Positions 11,732 to 21,267 are shown, counted from the first letter of the stretch. The stretch is 64,000 bases of DNA from Sorex araneus (GCF_027595985.1 NC_073311.1:33945557-34009556); one strand, 5' to 3'. Notes: generated from the letters alone by a model not told the origin. Numbers and translations are program-made.

Positions 11732-13811
11732 ATTCATTAAACACTAGGTCAGCATATTGCATCCTATTAACCTATTAGTAATACCTATACAGAACTGCCT
11801 ACAATGTGTTAGGTTTATAAGACTTAAGAAAACCACTTTTGTCCTTCTGCTATGTTTTTTCTAGTGCTGTTCCAATCTGTTATAACAAAAATAAGGCAAA
11901 TTAAGGGCAAGAACCTATGATTCCTGTTCTAGATTGCAGGGATCAACAATCACATTATCCTGCAAGAACAAGGATAACTTCCCATACTATGTTTTTATTT
12001 CAACATTATAGAGCAAAGTAGTACTTACATTTGAGAAACATCTTTTAAACTGTTAAAAACCCAGAAAGCAACATTTCTAAGCTTACTGCCAATGACTGAA
12101 CTGCTGATGCCAGGGGCAACTAATAATTTTTTGAAGTAGTCATGCTATATATCATTTCTCAAAAAAAGAAAAAAAAATCTGGCATTGACAAACCATTTAA
12201 ATTGTGTCATTATATTTAAAAATGCAGTTGTTGTGACTACTACATGTGCAGCTGTGGCATGCGTGAAAGCACACACCCAGGTATAAGGGACAAATATTTT
12301 TATCAAAACAGCTGAGCACAAAGTTCTCCAGAGGCAATGAGCATATATCAAACAGCTACTGTACTGTAGACAATTGTCTAGGGAATTAAAGATTAGTCAC
12401 AGGAAACAGCTGGATGCTAAATCTCAGTGATGTTTGCAAAGTTTTTAAAAGAGGAACTTAACAGCCCCTTATATGCCAGACATGTGTTTTTATTAAGTTC
12501 ATTTCCCACCAATTATTCCTTAAAGGGGCAAAAAATCTGGTATCAGGATCCTCAAAAACAAACCTTTAGTTGAGAAAGGGTTTTATGACAGTACGATTCT
12601 ATGGCAGTGCCTTAGTGTGAAAAGTTTAATTGGTGACCGAGCTTCAAGGGAGTCATCATATGAAATGCATTTGGGAAAATAGCCAGCACAGAGGTGAGAC
12701 CAGTGTAGAACTCGACAGCCCAGTATTTTAAGAGAGTTAGGAAGGTGCTGGGGAGAGCATTTGTATAAATTCAAACTGGAAAATCTGGAGGGCTTTCCAA
12801 AGGACAAAAATAAAACAATAATTGGCAGCTGCAGTTTTTGTGTTGCATTTCTAGTTCAAATTCCCACGGATGGCCTGCCAATATGTTTGTATTTAGCACT
12901 GTATGTTCAACTGTATTACTGTGTAGTACGAGAGTCAGAGTAATTTAATCTTAAAGGTTAAAATAAATTCCCAACTTCTCTGGGATTTCTATTTCAGGTC
13001 ATCTTGATGTCTATTTCTGGTGTGAACAGGTTTCTTGTATACCAAACAAAAGAAAGCCACTAAACATTTTTTTTTAAAAAAGCCACTACATGTTACCTTA
13101 GTACACTAGCTAAACCTCGAATTTTCCACTTTCAGTTTTCACTGAAAAAATAACACGAGAAAACCCGTGTTATTCTCCTTAACCAAAGAACCAGCAGGGT
13201 TATGAAATAAGCAAAACTCCAGCACTCAATTTTCATTTGAAAAAAAGCTCTTAAAAATTTACCATATAAAATTCTGAAAATAATCAAAAACAACATTTCA
13301 ACTCTTGAAAATGTAAGTGCATAAACATACCTTTCGTTGAATTCCAGATTGGTATTTAATGTAAATCTTGCAGCTGATGAAAAGCAAAAAAATCAACATC
13401 TCTCTGCAGTAATTAGCCTGTTTTTTATAGATCATCTGCCCCAGGATTTTCCCCAGGATTTTCTAATCCAACAAGGAATTCCTGGGGCAAAATGTTTTTT
13501 AAAGGTGGGCCAGAATGAACAAATATTTTATATCTTCACTTCAACAGGGAAGCAATGAAACAAACGTAATCCTGTGTCATTTTTTGGTAGATGTAACCTT
13601 TGTCTCATCCTGGGAAAGGGTCCGGGTTTTGAATGTTACCTGCTTCTTCTAACACCTAAATATGTAAACACATATCATCTTCACTCCTTAGCAAACGTTT
13701 TCCAGCATGACCAGTGTGCAACTGACATTCACAGAGCTTATAGGACCTACGTCTTCTCAGAAATATTTTCTCTTAACTGAACTTCATAATCATGACAAGA
13801 GATTGATTAAA
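11732..13811. other. SINE-free 3' flank of BTG1
   Basis: About 2 kb of AT-rich, apparently single-copy DNA downstream of the BTG1 cleavage site. Two small inverted repeats stand out. AATAACACG at 13149-13157 pairs with 13166-13174. TGCCCCAGGA at 13437-13446 pairs with 13480-13489, and its left arm overlaps a perfect 2 x 12-bp direct repeat at 13439-13462. No ORF has a recognisable product. Confidence 0.6.
13437..13489. repeat. 10-bp inverted repeat plus 12-bp tandem duplication
   Basis: TGCCCCAGGA and TCCTGGGGCA are exact complements 33 bases apart. The unit CCCCAGGATTTT is perfectly duplicated at 13439-13450 and 13451-13462. Confidence 0.8.
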
Positions 13812-14768
13812 ATGCCAAGATAAGAAACAATTTATTATAGAGAGAAGAAAAATTTCTCATCCAAAATATAGAAATCTGTACAACTTTGCCACAATCAATA
13901 TACATGAACTGTACAAATTTACACCAGTTCATAATTTACCAAATAAAAGATGACTAACAAAGTTCACAAAATAGATGGTGGTTTGTGGAAAAGACTTTTA
14001 CCCAATTAAGAACAAGGAAAGTTACAAACCAGACCTCCACTTTCTAAAAATAAGAAGTTTACTCAGTCTTAGAAAACTACAAGCTAGCAAATGTACAGAG
14101 AGCTGGCTGGTGCTAACACCACAGTTGAGACAGTGTCTTTAAGGGTCTTTTTTTTTTTTAAAGCCTGTTGCCATGGCAGATTCTGGTCACTTGCTACTTT
14201 CAAGGCCAAAAAACACAATACAAGGTCTGACCATTTCCCCAGGTCATGCTTACTAGTTTGTCTTATGTACATTTATACATATTTAAGTGCTAGGTAAAAG
14301 TCTTATCAGAAAATTTCCAGTACTACCATGTTTCAAATGTTGAAGCTTTCCTATTGAGCTGCCAAAAAATGTTAACAATTTTCAAGTGTCATAGTGCAAT
14401 TTTCCTCTGCGAGATCTACTGCAGAGAAAGGGACGTTCTTCAAAATACAGATTTGAGTGAAAGGGACTGATGCATAAATTTAGCTACAGTGTCTAGGAGA
14501 GACTGCAACCACCCTAGGACTTCACTCCCTAGCAAATTAAGTTCTCATTTACTTGGACTCACAGGCTATTAAATCATTGAAAGGTACTGTCCAAACTATG
14601 GCACTGTCACTTAAAAAAAATTTTTTTTTTAACCACTCTATCTTGTGCCAGATCTTCACAGCTGTGACATGGTTTAAATTCCATAATCCATCCCCAAGAG
14701 GAGCCCACCCAAAGCAAAAATCAAATTTATCCATCCATTATAAGATGATCCATCCATAAGACTATATC
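13812..14768 (-). other. BTG1: BTG1 3' UTR
   Basis: About 957 bases of AU-rich sequence with no interspersed repeat. The gene strand carries three isolated AUUUA pentamers (14475-14479, 14570-14574, 14675-14679) and two homopolymer features: an A run read from the T run at 14149-14160, and a self-complementary A11/T8 block at about 14612-14631. BTG-family mRNAs turn over fast, and AU-rich elements would fit that. No clustered nonamer is present, so the decay role is only suggested. Confidence 0.7.
13831..13836 (-). terminator. BTG1: BTG1 poly(A) signal AATAAA
   Basis: The + strand TTTATT reads AATAAA on the gene strand and is the first canonical hexamer after the stop codon. A U-rich stretch and a candidate CA cleavage site near 13813 follow it. 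Confidence 0.8.
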
Positions 14769-15136
14769 TTAACCTGATACAGTCATCATATTGTAGTTTT
14801 TGGAAGGGCTTGTTCTGCCCAAGAGAAGTTCCTCCTTGCAGCTGATTCTGCTGTCTACCATTTGCACGTTGGTGCTGCTTTGAGTGCTACCTCCTGCCGG
14901 CGAGGCTTCATACAGCACGCAGATGGAGCCATCCTCCCCAATTCGGTAGGACACTTCATAGGGGTCAACCCAGAGCGTGAGTTCACTAGGGAGAAGCCTG
15001 AACAGCTCCTGACTGCTCAGTCCGATGCGCTGGGCCGCCTGTCCAATCAGAGGATCCATTTTATGGTTGATGCGGATGCAACGGTAACCCGATCCCTTGC
15101 ACGGCTTTTCTGGGAACCAGTGATGTTTATAATGTT
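14769..15136 (-). CDS. BTG1: BTG1 coding exon 2
   Basis: Starts AA-CAT-TAT after the acceptor CTAG, completing codon 50 (GAA, Glu) and continuing [11 protein letters not shown]. It carries box A, box B, the second LxxLL motif and the C-terminal tail, and ends at TAA on 14771..14769. Confidence 0.97.
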
Positions 15137-16510
15137 CTAGAGGGGGGTGGGGGGGAGGGAGAACAACAGGGAGACAATGCTTAGAGATCTTTCGGCTCCG
15201 GCGGCCACTCGCCTCCTTCCTGCGCGGGTTCCGCGGGGCAAGAGGGGAGGCAAAAGAAAGAACCCCAGCAACTTTTCCAACACACGCACACAGCCGCGCA
15301 GATGCCCCCGGCGCTGCCACGCCGAGCTGGGCTGGATCGCGGAGTGGAGTGGCCACAAGCGCGGGGTTCTGGGGGGGTGGGGGGGATGGGGAAAGGGGGG
15401 AAGACTTTGAGAAACGCAGCCGGCCGGAGTGGAGGGGGTGGGGGGGTGGACCAAAAAATAATAATAATAATTATAATAATCTCCAGGAACCCAGTGGCGG
15501 AGCCGCCCCAAGCGGACTGGCTCCCGCGCGCGCCCTGGGCCCGCCGGATGGCACCGGTGGCCCGGCGGGAACCTGTTTACTTTCTCCACCCCGCCCCGGC
15601 CGCACACAATGGGGCTTGACGGGCTTTGAACCGGGGAGACGCCAGCGGACTGTTACAGCCCAAAGGGAAGAAAAACAAGCAGCCCTAAAAACTACAGCGT
15701 CGGGCTGGGCTGCAATTGTGCCGGTGACAAATCCGATGATTAATGGGGCAGAGAACGGGGGTGGGGGGACTTGGGGAGGGGGGGGTGAGCAGGAGCCCGG
15801 AGACAGCACGTCCGTCCGTGGCCGAGCTGACTCCGGGGGCCGGAGCGACGCTGCCCACCACCGCCCCCCCCTCCCCGCCCCGGGTCCGGCCCCCCGAGCC
15901 CGCAACGGTTGTAGGGGACTGGGGAAGGGGAGGGCATAGGGAGGGGGGCGGGGAAGGGAACGTCGAAGCCAACACCCCAGACCCGCGGCTCCTTTGTCCC
16001 CCAATCCGGGGACGGTCCGAGCCCCGCAAGCGCCCGCCTCGGGGGAGGCTTGAGTTTCTTTGTTGTGCGTGTTTTGCTGCTTCCCTCCGCTCGCCGGCCG
16101 TACCAGGATGAAGGGGCGCCCGCAGCCCACCCTTAGCCCAGCCCGGGACCAGCCGCCGTTGGCGACCTGAGCGCCCACCCAAGTCTGTCCTGGACCCGCA
16201 GCGGCCGCGGCCCCGACCGTCCCGTCCCAACTCTCGGGTCCCGGCGGGGGCGGGGGCGTGCGGCCACGTCCCTGCACTCCATCACCGCTCCCGGCCCACC
16301 CCCGGGTCCCCCCCCACCCCCTACCCCGGACCCCACCGCCCGGTCGCGGCCCAGCAGCTCACCTGCCAGCAGCTCCTGCAGACTTTGGCTGAAGGTCTGC
16401 AGCTGTCGCTCGCTCGTGAGCCCCTTGGTGCGGAGGAACTTGGAGATGAAGGACACGGCAGCAGCGATCTCACCTATCATGGTGGCAGCCCGGGTGTAGA
16501 AGGGATGCAT
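14769..16510 (-). CDS. BTG1: BTG1, B-cell translocation gene 1 / anti-proliferation factor 1 (two exons)
   Basis: BTG1 belongs to the BTG/Tob (APRO) family. These small adaptor proteins slow the cell cycle and promote mRNA deadenylation by binding the CAF1 deadenylases (CNOT7/CNOT8) of CCR4-NOT. BTG1 also binds PRMT1 and HOXB9 and acts in nucleus and cytoplasm. The CDS is 16510..16363 joined to 15136..14769: 516 bases, 171 residues plus TAA, the usual BTG1 length. The protein starts [10 protein letters not shown] and ends NMMTVSG. The BTG fold spans about residues 9-125. Box A is near 52-71 ([15 protein letters not shown]), box B near 98-117 ([16 protein letters not shown]), and LxxLL motifs lie at 44-48 (LQELL) and 94-98 (LFRLL). 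Ser159-Pro160 is a proline-directed site, reported phosphorylated in BTG1. The start codon has a weak context (C at -3, C at +4). No frameshift or lost key residue is seen, so the gene looks functional. Confidence 0.98.
15137..16362 (-). other. BTG1: BTG1 intron 1
   Basis: A 1226-bp GT-AG intron in phase 1. The acceptor is preceded by a long C/T tract. The gene strand is C-rich, so the + strand has dense G runs at about 15147-15160, 15361-15445 and 15759-15786 that could form G-quadruplexes. A short (AAT)n-like patch sits at 15460-15480. The intron is part of the CpG island and holds no interspersed repeat. Confidence 0.93.
16363..16510 (-). CDS. BTG1: BTG1 coding exon 1
   Basis: Encodes residues 1-49 plus the first base of codon 50 (Glu). 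It ends CTG-GCA-G directly before the donor GTGAGC. It contains the N-terminal helices and the first LxxLL motif. Exon 1 of human BTG1 is a known target of recurrent mutation in B-cell lymphoma. Confidence 0.97.
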
Positions 16511-16645
16511 GGGGGCGGCGGGCGGGGGCGGCCCGGGGCGGCCGGGGCTCGGCGGCGCGGCCCCGACAGCGGAGCGGCCACCCCGGGCTCCCTCTCGCAG
16601 GTCAGAGGGCTGAGAGGAAGAGAAGGACGTGTGGGGCGGATGGTT

Positions 16646-16699
16646 ACTTTTGTTTTTTTTTTCTCCTTTCTTTATAGTAAAAAAAAAAAAAAGAAAAGT
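16646..16699 (-). promoter_or_regulatory. BTG1: Predicted A/U-rich hairpin in BTG1 leader
   Basis: Positions 16646-16662 (ACTTTTG then T run) are complementary to 16683-16699 (A run then GAAAAGT), 17 positions with one mismatch and a 20-base loop. In the mRNA this could form a stem about 175 bases before the start codon. The homopolymer lengths may be affected by sequencing error. Confidence 0.5.
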
Positions 16700-16755
16700 T
16701 ATTTTCCAGACAGGAGGCGGCAGGAGAGAGGAAGAGACGAGCGACGGCGGCCTGG

Positions 16756-16827
16756 TCACATCGCTCGGACCTCCCCGGCCGCCTCCGCCTCCAGCTCCGC
16801 GGGCTCGGAAGCTCCCAACAGTTGCAT
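16756..16827 (-). CDS. Upstream ORF in BTG1 leader (23 codons)
   Basis: ATG at 16827..16825 opens MQLLGASEPAELEAEAAGEV then R-A-M and stops at TGA on 16758..16756. It has a purine (G) at -3 and is out of frame with BTG1. It lies only about 15-20 bases from the predicted cap, so many ribosomes may skip it. Any effect on BTG1 translation is inferred. Confidence 0.4.
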   Translation of the reverse strand: MQLLGASEPAELEAEAAGEVRAM

Positions 16828-16870
16828 TTCCAGCTTCTAGGGGCGAAGAGATGCAGGCGCCGTGCAGCAC

Positions 16871-16878
16871 TTTTTATA
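16871..16878 (-). promoter_or_regulatory. BTG1: BTG1 TATA box (TATAAAAA)
   Basis: Gene-strand sequence GCTATAAAAAG, inside a CpG island. It fixes the likely start site near 16840-16850 and gives an mRNA of the expected size. Confidence 0.85.
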
Positions 16879-16890
16879 GCGCCGCGGAAA

Positions 16891-16932
16891 GGAAGTGGCG
16901 TAGCTGGAGCGTGACGGCCGAGTGCAGCCAAT
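16891..16932 (-). promoter_or_regulatory. BTG1: Proximal ETS-like and inverted CCAAT motifs
   Basis: GGAAGT (ETS core, 16891-16896) and CCAAT (16928-16932, reversed relative to the gene) lie about 50-85 bases upstream of the predicted start. That is the usual distance for NF-Y binding. Motif calls only. Confidence 0.5.
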
Positions 16933-16950
16933 CCGGAGATCGCACCATTG

Positions 16951-17041
16951 TGACGCAAGCAGATTCGGAGGCGGAGGGGGCGGGAAAAAGGGCTAAGGGG
17001 GCGGGTCCAGAGAGCGGGAAGCGAGGGAGGAGCTGACGTAA
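16951..17041 (-). promoter_or_regulatory. BTG1: CRE-like pair, GC boxes and E2F-like site
   Basis: TGACGCAA (16951-16958) and TGACGTAA (17034-17041) resemble ATF/CREB sites. GGGGCGGG occurs at 16977-16984 and 16997-17004 (Sp1 type). GGCGGGAAA at 16979-16987 matches the E2F consensus on the gene strand. Together they suit a stress- and cell-cycle-responsive promoter. Confidence 0.5.
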
Positions 17042-17048
17042 TCCGCTT

Positions 17049-17056
17049 GTAAACAA
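17049..17056 (+). promoter_or_regulatory. BTG1: FOXO-type site GTAAACAA
   Basis: Exact match to the forkhead/FOXO core, about 200 bases upstream of the predicted start. FOXO3 is reported to induce BTG1 during erythroid differentiation, so the site is a plausible direct target. Confidence 0.5.
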
Positions 17057-17600
17057 ATAAACCCCCGAGTGGCGAGCCGAGACGGGCGAGCGGCGGCGGG
17101 GGAAGCGAGGGTGCGCGTGTGAAAGCTCCGCCCCCCTCTCCCTCCCTCCCTCCCCCCCCTCCAGCCCCTAGCCAGGCTCCTCCTCCGCGCTTCAGCAACT
17201 CGGGCCCGGTGCCAGCGCATCCTCAGCGAACACTGCGCTGCCCGGGCAAGCCGGACTTAGCGCCGGGCTGATGAAAGCCGCCTTGCTCAAGCTGTGTCCA
17301 CACGGCGCGGGCTGCCTGCTCGCCTGCACGTCCCCGGCGGCTCCATCCCCGCGCTGCTCCCGTGGGACGCGGCCGGGGCGCGGAGCTGGAGGAACGCGCC
17401 GAGCTGCTGGGGCTGTCGGGTGCAGGGTGCTGCAGCCGGGGGTAGAGGAGGGGGGAAGCCTGCCTCTGGGATGTGGGGAAGGGGCTAGAGAGACTGGGGG
17501 GGCGGGGGGCACACCTTCTGCAGATGGTGGGAAACCTCGTTCTCTTTTTTGGGACACGCGCTGCCAACCCCACGCAGCCGTTTCTGCTCCTCCCGGGAGC

Positions 17601-18364
17601 GTATCTTTGTAAAAGTACAATTACAAAAGAAGCAGGAGGTTCGCACGCCGTTTTGTGCATTCTGCTTCAGAAACTTAAGGAGTCAGGAAATGCGGATGGG
17701 AAAGCCAGTGAATGTTCAATAGATGAATGTGAACCCTGTCCAGCCTGATAGGTAGTGGGTGCGGGGGTTGGGGGAGCGGATATAATTCATCTTAGACAAA
17801 ATCAATGGGGGTGGGCCCATCCGAATGCTGTCCAAACCTTAAATTCCTGCCGCTGTTTGTAAAAGCAGAAGGTAGAACAAGTTGAAATTCGAAACCGTGC
17901 AAGTTTGAAACCGAACTTGCCAAACTTTCAGAAAAGAAGGCGTGAACCTGCTCTTTTAGGTCTGAGAGGGTTAACTGGGACTCCAGGAAGAAGAAAAAAA
18001 AGAGAGACCCTGAGGCAGATGGTGAAAGCAAACAGAGGCAGAGGTTGAACTCCACCAGATGGAAATAAATATCCTGAGCTGAGTTGGTCATCAATATTGC
18101 AAAACACTGAATTTTTCTTTTTGAATACTAAGCCGAAAGGTATAGAAAGGATGTAAAAGTAGGACTTGTGAAGTGTTAAATTGTTTACAAGAAATTTGTA
18201 AAGGTGAGTTAGGAAGAATAAATGGGTTAATTTTTCATTCATACACATCTACGAGGTTGTAGTGTAAAATCAGTGCCTCAATGATAAATAGTATTCTTTA
18301 AAACATTGAGTTGTGAAATTATTTTCCTTGGATCAAGCATTATAAAAAATAAAGTCAAGGTGTT
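17601..18364. other. Upstream flank of BTG1, single-copy
   Basis: GC content falls past the island. No repeat and no convincing exon is seen. Confidence 0.55.
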
Positions 18365-18512
18365 TCTTTTTGTTTTTGTTTTGAGCCACACCTGTCTGTG
18401 CTCAGGGCTTGACTAAGGGCTCACTCCAGGCATATGATGTGTCTGGGACTGAACACAGGTCAGCCATATGCAAGGCAAGTGCCCTTCCTGCTGCAATATT
18501 GGTCTAGCCCCT
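18365..18512 (-). mobile_element. SINE-A
   Basis: First SINE upstream of BTG1. Reads 'gagccacacctgtctgtgctcagg' (partial) and ends 'tattggtctagcccc'. The head is mutated. Confidence 0.85.
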
Positions 18513-18978
18513 GATTATTGTTTTTTTCTTATTTAAAAAAAAAACATTAAAATGTTTTCACTGGGACCATGAGACCTCTTTTCCAACTGAAAAGGTAGAC
18601 TGAGAGGCCCTTAGATCTAGATCAAGCATGTCTGATACCAGAACTAACTCATATTCTGAAGATCCTTCTCCACCCACAAGCACACTAGTTTCTTAATGCA
18701 TGTGTGTGTTTCCCACCTTGACTCACGTTTTCAACAGACAAATGTATTTAAGAAATTACTGTCTGAAGCATATAGGAAACACTGGGTGGGGAAAGGAATA
18801 TGAAACCAATATTGGCCATAAATACAAGCCTTTGATAGTGCCTAATGCATATTGCTAGTGTTTTTTCTTCCAGACAGTTATGCTTAGCATTGATTTTCCA
18901 AATTTACAACCCAAGAAATCAACTGGTATTTCTCTCCAGTTTTTGAATTATAAAGGAACTTTCACACGCAATCATCAC

Positions 18979-19014
18979 TATTTACAATCCAACTCCTATT
19001 TACAATCCAACTCC
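18979..19014. repeat. Perfect 2 x 18-bp tandem duplication
   Basis: Unit TATTTACAATCCAACTCC occurs twice, at 18979-18996 and 18997-19014, directly before a MIR. Confidence 0.9.
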
Positions 19015-19180
19015 TGAGGCAAGTCATTTAACCTCTAATCTAAGAAACATAAAAGCTATTCTGAGGTCTAAATGGGATAACTACACTGAGACTATTTAGA
19101 GACTATTTAGCACATCTCCAGCACTAAACAGGCATTCAAATTGTGCATTAGCTGATTTATTAGATGATTGGATAGTAATA
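19010..19180 (+). mobile_element. MIR (ancient SINE)
   Basis: 'caagtcatttaacctct', 'aaatgggataactac' and 'cagcactaaacaggcattcaa' follow the MIR core and 3' order. Confidence 0.7.
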
Positions 19181-19672
19181 TATCAAATTCATTTTTAAAA
19201 CCTAGGTAAGTTTTAATCAAAATATCCAAAATACCAGGAATTCAGTCAAAACACATCCAGAAAAGAACCCAAGGTTCAAAATAAGTTTGCAAGTGAAAAC
19301 GCAAATGGCAGATCTTTGGAAACAGTGCTTACAAGTTGACAAAGAACTTTCTGTACAGGGAATTATTGGACAACTAACTAGAATTTCAAAGGACTGGGGA
19401 TTTATATTGCCAATCCTCAGATCTAATGTTACTAAAACAGTTTGCACTGGACTAACATCACAGTTCCCTATGTTTTGTTTTGTTTTGTTTTTTTAGTGTT
19501 ATTTTTTTAACCAAAAAGAAAAACAATTTAGCTTAAGGAATTAACTTTTTTATTTCATAGACTACTAAAATTTAGAGGTCAACAAAGTTGAAGATCTTTT
19601 AATTTTACCAAAGATTCTTTCTTTTTAATCACATTAACATCTGCTTTCACAATAGTTTTAGGGGAAAAGATG

Positions 19673-19745
19673 GCATATGTGGCTCAGTGGCAAAGTACAT
19701 GCCTTGCATACATGGGCACTGAGTTCAATGCCCTGATGACCAAAA
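19673..19745 (+). mobile_element. tRNA-Ala-like SINE fragment
   Basis: 'tatgtggctcagtggcaaag' then 'gccttgcatacatgggcac' and 'gagttcaatgccc'. It lacks a SINE-A body and is followed by an A/G-rich tail to about 19780. Confidence 0.6.
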
Positions 19746-19883
19746 AAATGAAAAGGAAGGAAAAGGAAAGGAACAAAAGAAGTGACTTTAACATCCTAAA
19801 CATAAGAACAGTGTTTTTATCAGACTAAAACAATGTCATTTTTTTTATTGAAAGAAAACTCATTACGCCCTTTTAATAATTAT

Positions 19884-19940
19884 TTTGTTTTGGGGTCACA
19901 TCCATGAAACTTAGGAACCACTCCTGACTGCTTCCTTTTT
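19884..19940 (-). mobile_element. SINE-A 3' fragment
   Basis: Only the reversed distal body remains ('ttggggtcacatccatg', 'ggaaccactcctgac'). Confidence 0.55.
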
Positions 19941-20124
19941 TTTTCCATTTTTTTTTTTTGCATTTCATCATGGCCCTTCATTTCATCCTGGCTCTGAGTT
20001 TGAGAACACAGACATACCTAAATTATTAATCTATGAACATGATGGCACAGAAGCTATTAAGCAATTCATTTTATCTGCTGTTCCACTGCCTAAGATATTT
20101 ATTTTCCTTTCTTTTGTCCCATCA

Positions 20125-20360
20125 ACTTCTCATCATCCTCTGGGAAGCCTTTCCTGACCCTGTGGACCTGATTAACTCTCCAGAGTGTCCTGCTCTCTTT
20201 TGCCTTGGCTTTGGTACTTACCAAACATGTTACATTTACAATGTTTACTAGTCTCCCTTTCTTATCTATAAATTCCTAGAGAAAAGGAGCTCGATGTCAT
20301 CACCATTGCAACCCCAATGCCTAACGGACATTCCAACAAAAAGTAAATGGGTTTTGCACA
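20125..20360 (+). mobile_element. L2 fragment
   Basis: 'gggaagcctttcctgaccctg' is the diagnostic L2 3' phrase (split), followed by 'ctataaattcctagagaaaagg' and an 'aatgcctaacggac' remnant. Confidence 0.7.
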
Positions 20361-20408
20361 ATGTCAAATACTTAAATATAAGTGAGTCTAATCAAAACCA
20401 TTAGCTTG

Positions 20409-20580
20409 CAGGTGCTGGAGAGATAATACAGGGATTAAAAATCTTGCCTTGTATATTCCATGCCTGTGTTCTATCCATGACATCACATATGCTCCCTGGT
20501 GCTCAACTTCTAGGAGTGCTCCCTGAGTACAGAGCCAGGAGTTAAGCCCTGAGTATAGCCTGGTGTGCCCCCCCCCAAAC
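20409..20580 (+). mobile_element. SINE-A, diverged
   Basis: 'ggtgctggagagataatacag' to 'gcctggtgtgccc', then a C run and CAAA tail. The B box is lost ('gttctatcc'). Confidence 0.8.
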
Positions 20581-20582
20581 AA

Positions 20583-21260
20583 AATATTATCTGCAAAACT
20601 TTAGGTGATGAAAATGTGCTCTATAAAATCAGTCAATATTGAGGGAGAAAGTAAGAGCTACACCCAGTCGTGCACCGTTGTCCAGGCCTCCGTGTTAGAT
20701 GTGTGTATAAATTGCTTTTGTGGATGATGAATATTGTTATAGCATAGATGCAGTTCCTAAGCAAATCAAATGAAGATCAAAGTGTGTTTCCGAGGAATAT
20801 TGCAAGGTAGAAATGCCTACCTTGCCCTCCTCAAAGTTTTTTTTACTTTGTTTCCCTTTACGCTATGTCAACACATTCTATTATTTTGTTATCAGGCTAC
20901 TGATGCGAATCATAGTCTTGTGTTCTACTTGCTAGAATCACATCCATGTGACCCAGGAATCCTGAATTATCTGTAGTGAAGGCCCAGATTTTCAGATGTA
21001 TAGGGTTGAGTAACACTCAGCAATTCACAGCACTTACTCCTTGGTCTGGGCTCAGGGACCACTCCTGGAATGACTTTGGGTACAATATGTATTACTGGTG
21101 TATCACTGGCCCCATGCAAGGTAAGTGCTTTATTTCCTGTACTATGATTCCAGGGAAAGATTTTACTTGACTCTTTACATTTTTATTCTCTTATTAAAAC
21201 ACTTCCTACCCATTTTTCATAATTACCACACCATATTTGATGGATTTCAGACAGTAGGCA
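20583..21260. other. Mostly single-copy DNA with a faint SINE remnant
   Basis: About 21000-21125 has SINE-A-like words ('gggctcagggaccactcctgg') but is too diverged to delimit. Nothing else recognised. Confidence 0.45.
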
Positions 21261-21267
21261 ACAAATC

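Larger units (their letters stand above)
13812..16845 (-). other. BTG1: BTG1 predicted transcription unit
   Basis: The 5' end is placed about 26-30 bases downstream of the TATA box at 16871-16878. The 3' end is placed about 19 bases past the AATAAA at 13836-13831, near a CA dinucleotide. Removing the 1226-bp intron leaves about 1.81 kb, in line with the roughly 1.8-kb BTG1 mRNA known in other mammals. Both ends are inferred from motifs and could be off by tens of bases. Confidence 0.75.
16511..16845 (-). other. BTG1: BTG1 5' UTR
   Basis: About 335 bases. The part next to the start codon is very GC-rich (16511-16580). The middle has a T run and an A run that can pair (16646-16662 with 16683-16699). 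One upstream AUG opens a 23-codon ORF. The BTG1 frame also has no stop across this leader, but no in-frame AUG lies downstream of the predicted start site. Confidence 0.7.
15180..17600. promoter_or_regulatory. BTG1: CpG island over BTG1 promoter, exon 1 and intron
   Basis: Base composition changes sharply from AT-rich flanks to GC-rich sequence with many CpG. The island continues about 700 bp upstream of the TATA box, to about 17600. That leaves room for divergent transcription to the right, as described for human BTG1, but no exon can be shown here. Confidence 0.85.

Noticed and set aside
14769..15356. 195-codon minus-strand open frame over BTG1 exon 2
   Set aside because: The first 73 or so codons are intron sequence. 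The polypyrimidine tract and CTAG acceptor at 15140..15137 mark the true exon start.
15471..16277. 268-codon open frame in the BTG1 intron/CpG island, plus others up to 196 codons on both strands
   Set aside because: Pro/Gly/Arg-rich translations of GC-rich DNA, where stop codons are rare. No domain is recognisable and several frames overlap on both strands.
16133..16870. 245-codon minus-strand open frame that includes the BTG1 start in frame, suggesting a 120-residue N-terminal extension
   Set aside because: Its ATG (16870..16868) lies directly next to the TATA box, upstream of the predicted start site. The extra residues are low-complexity translation of the leader, including the homopolymers, and the frame runs past the donor into the intron.
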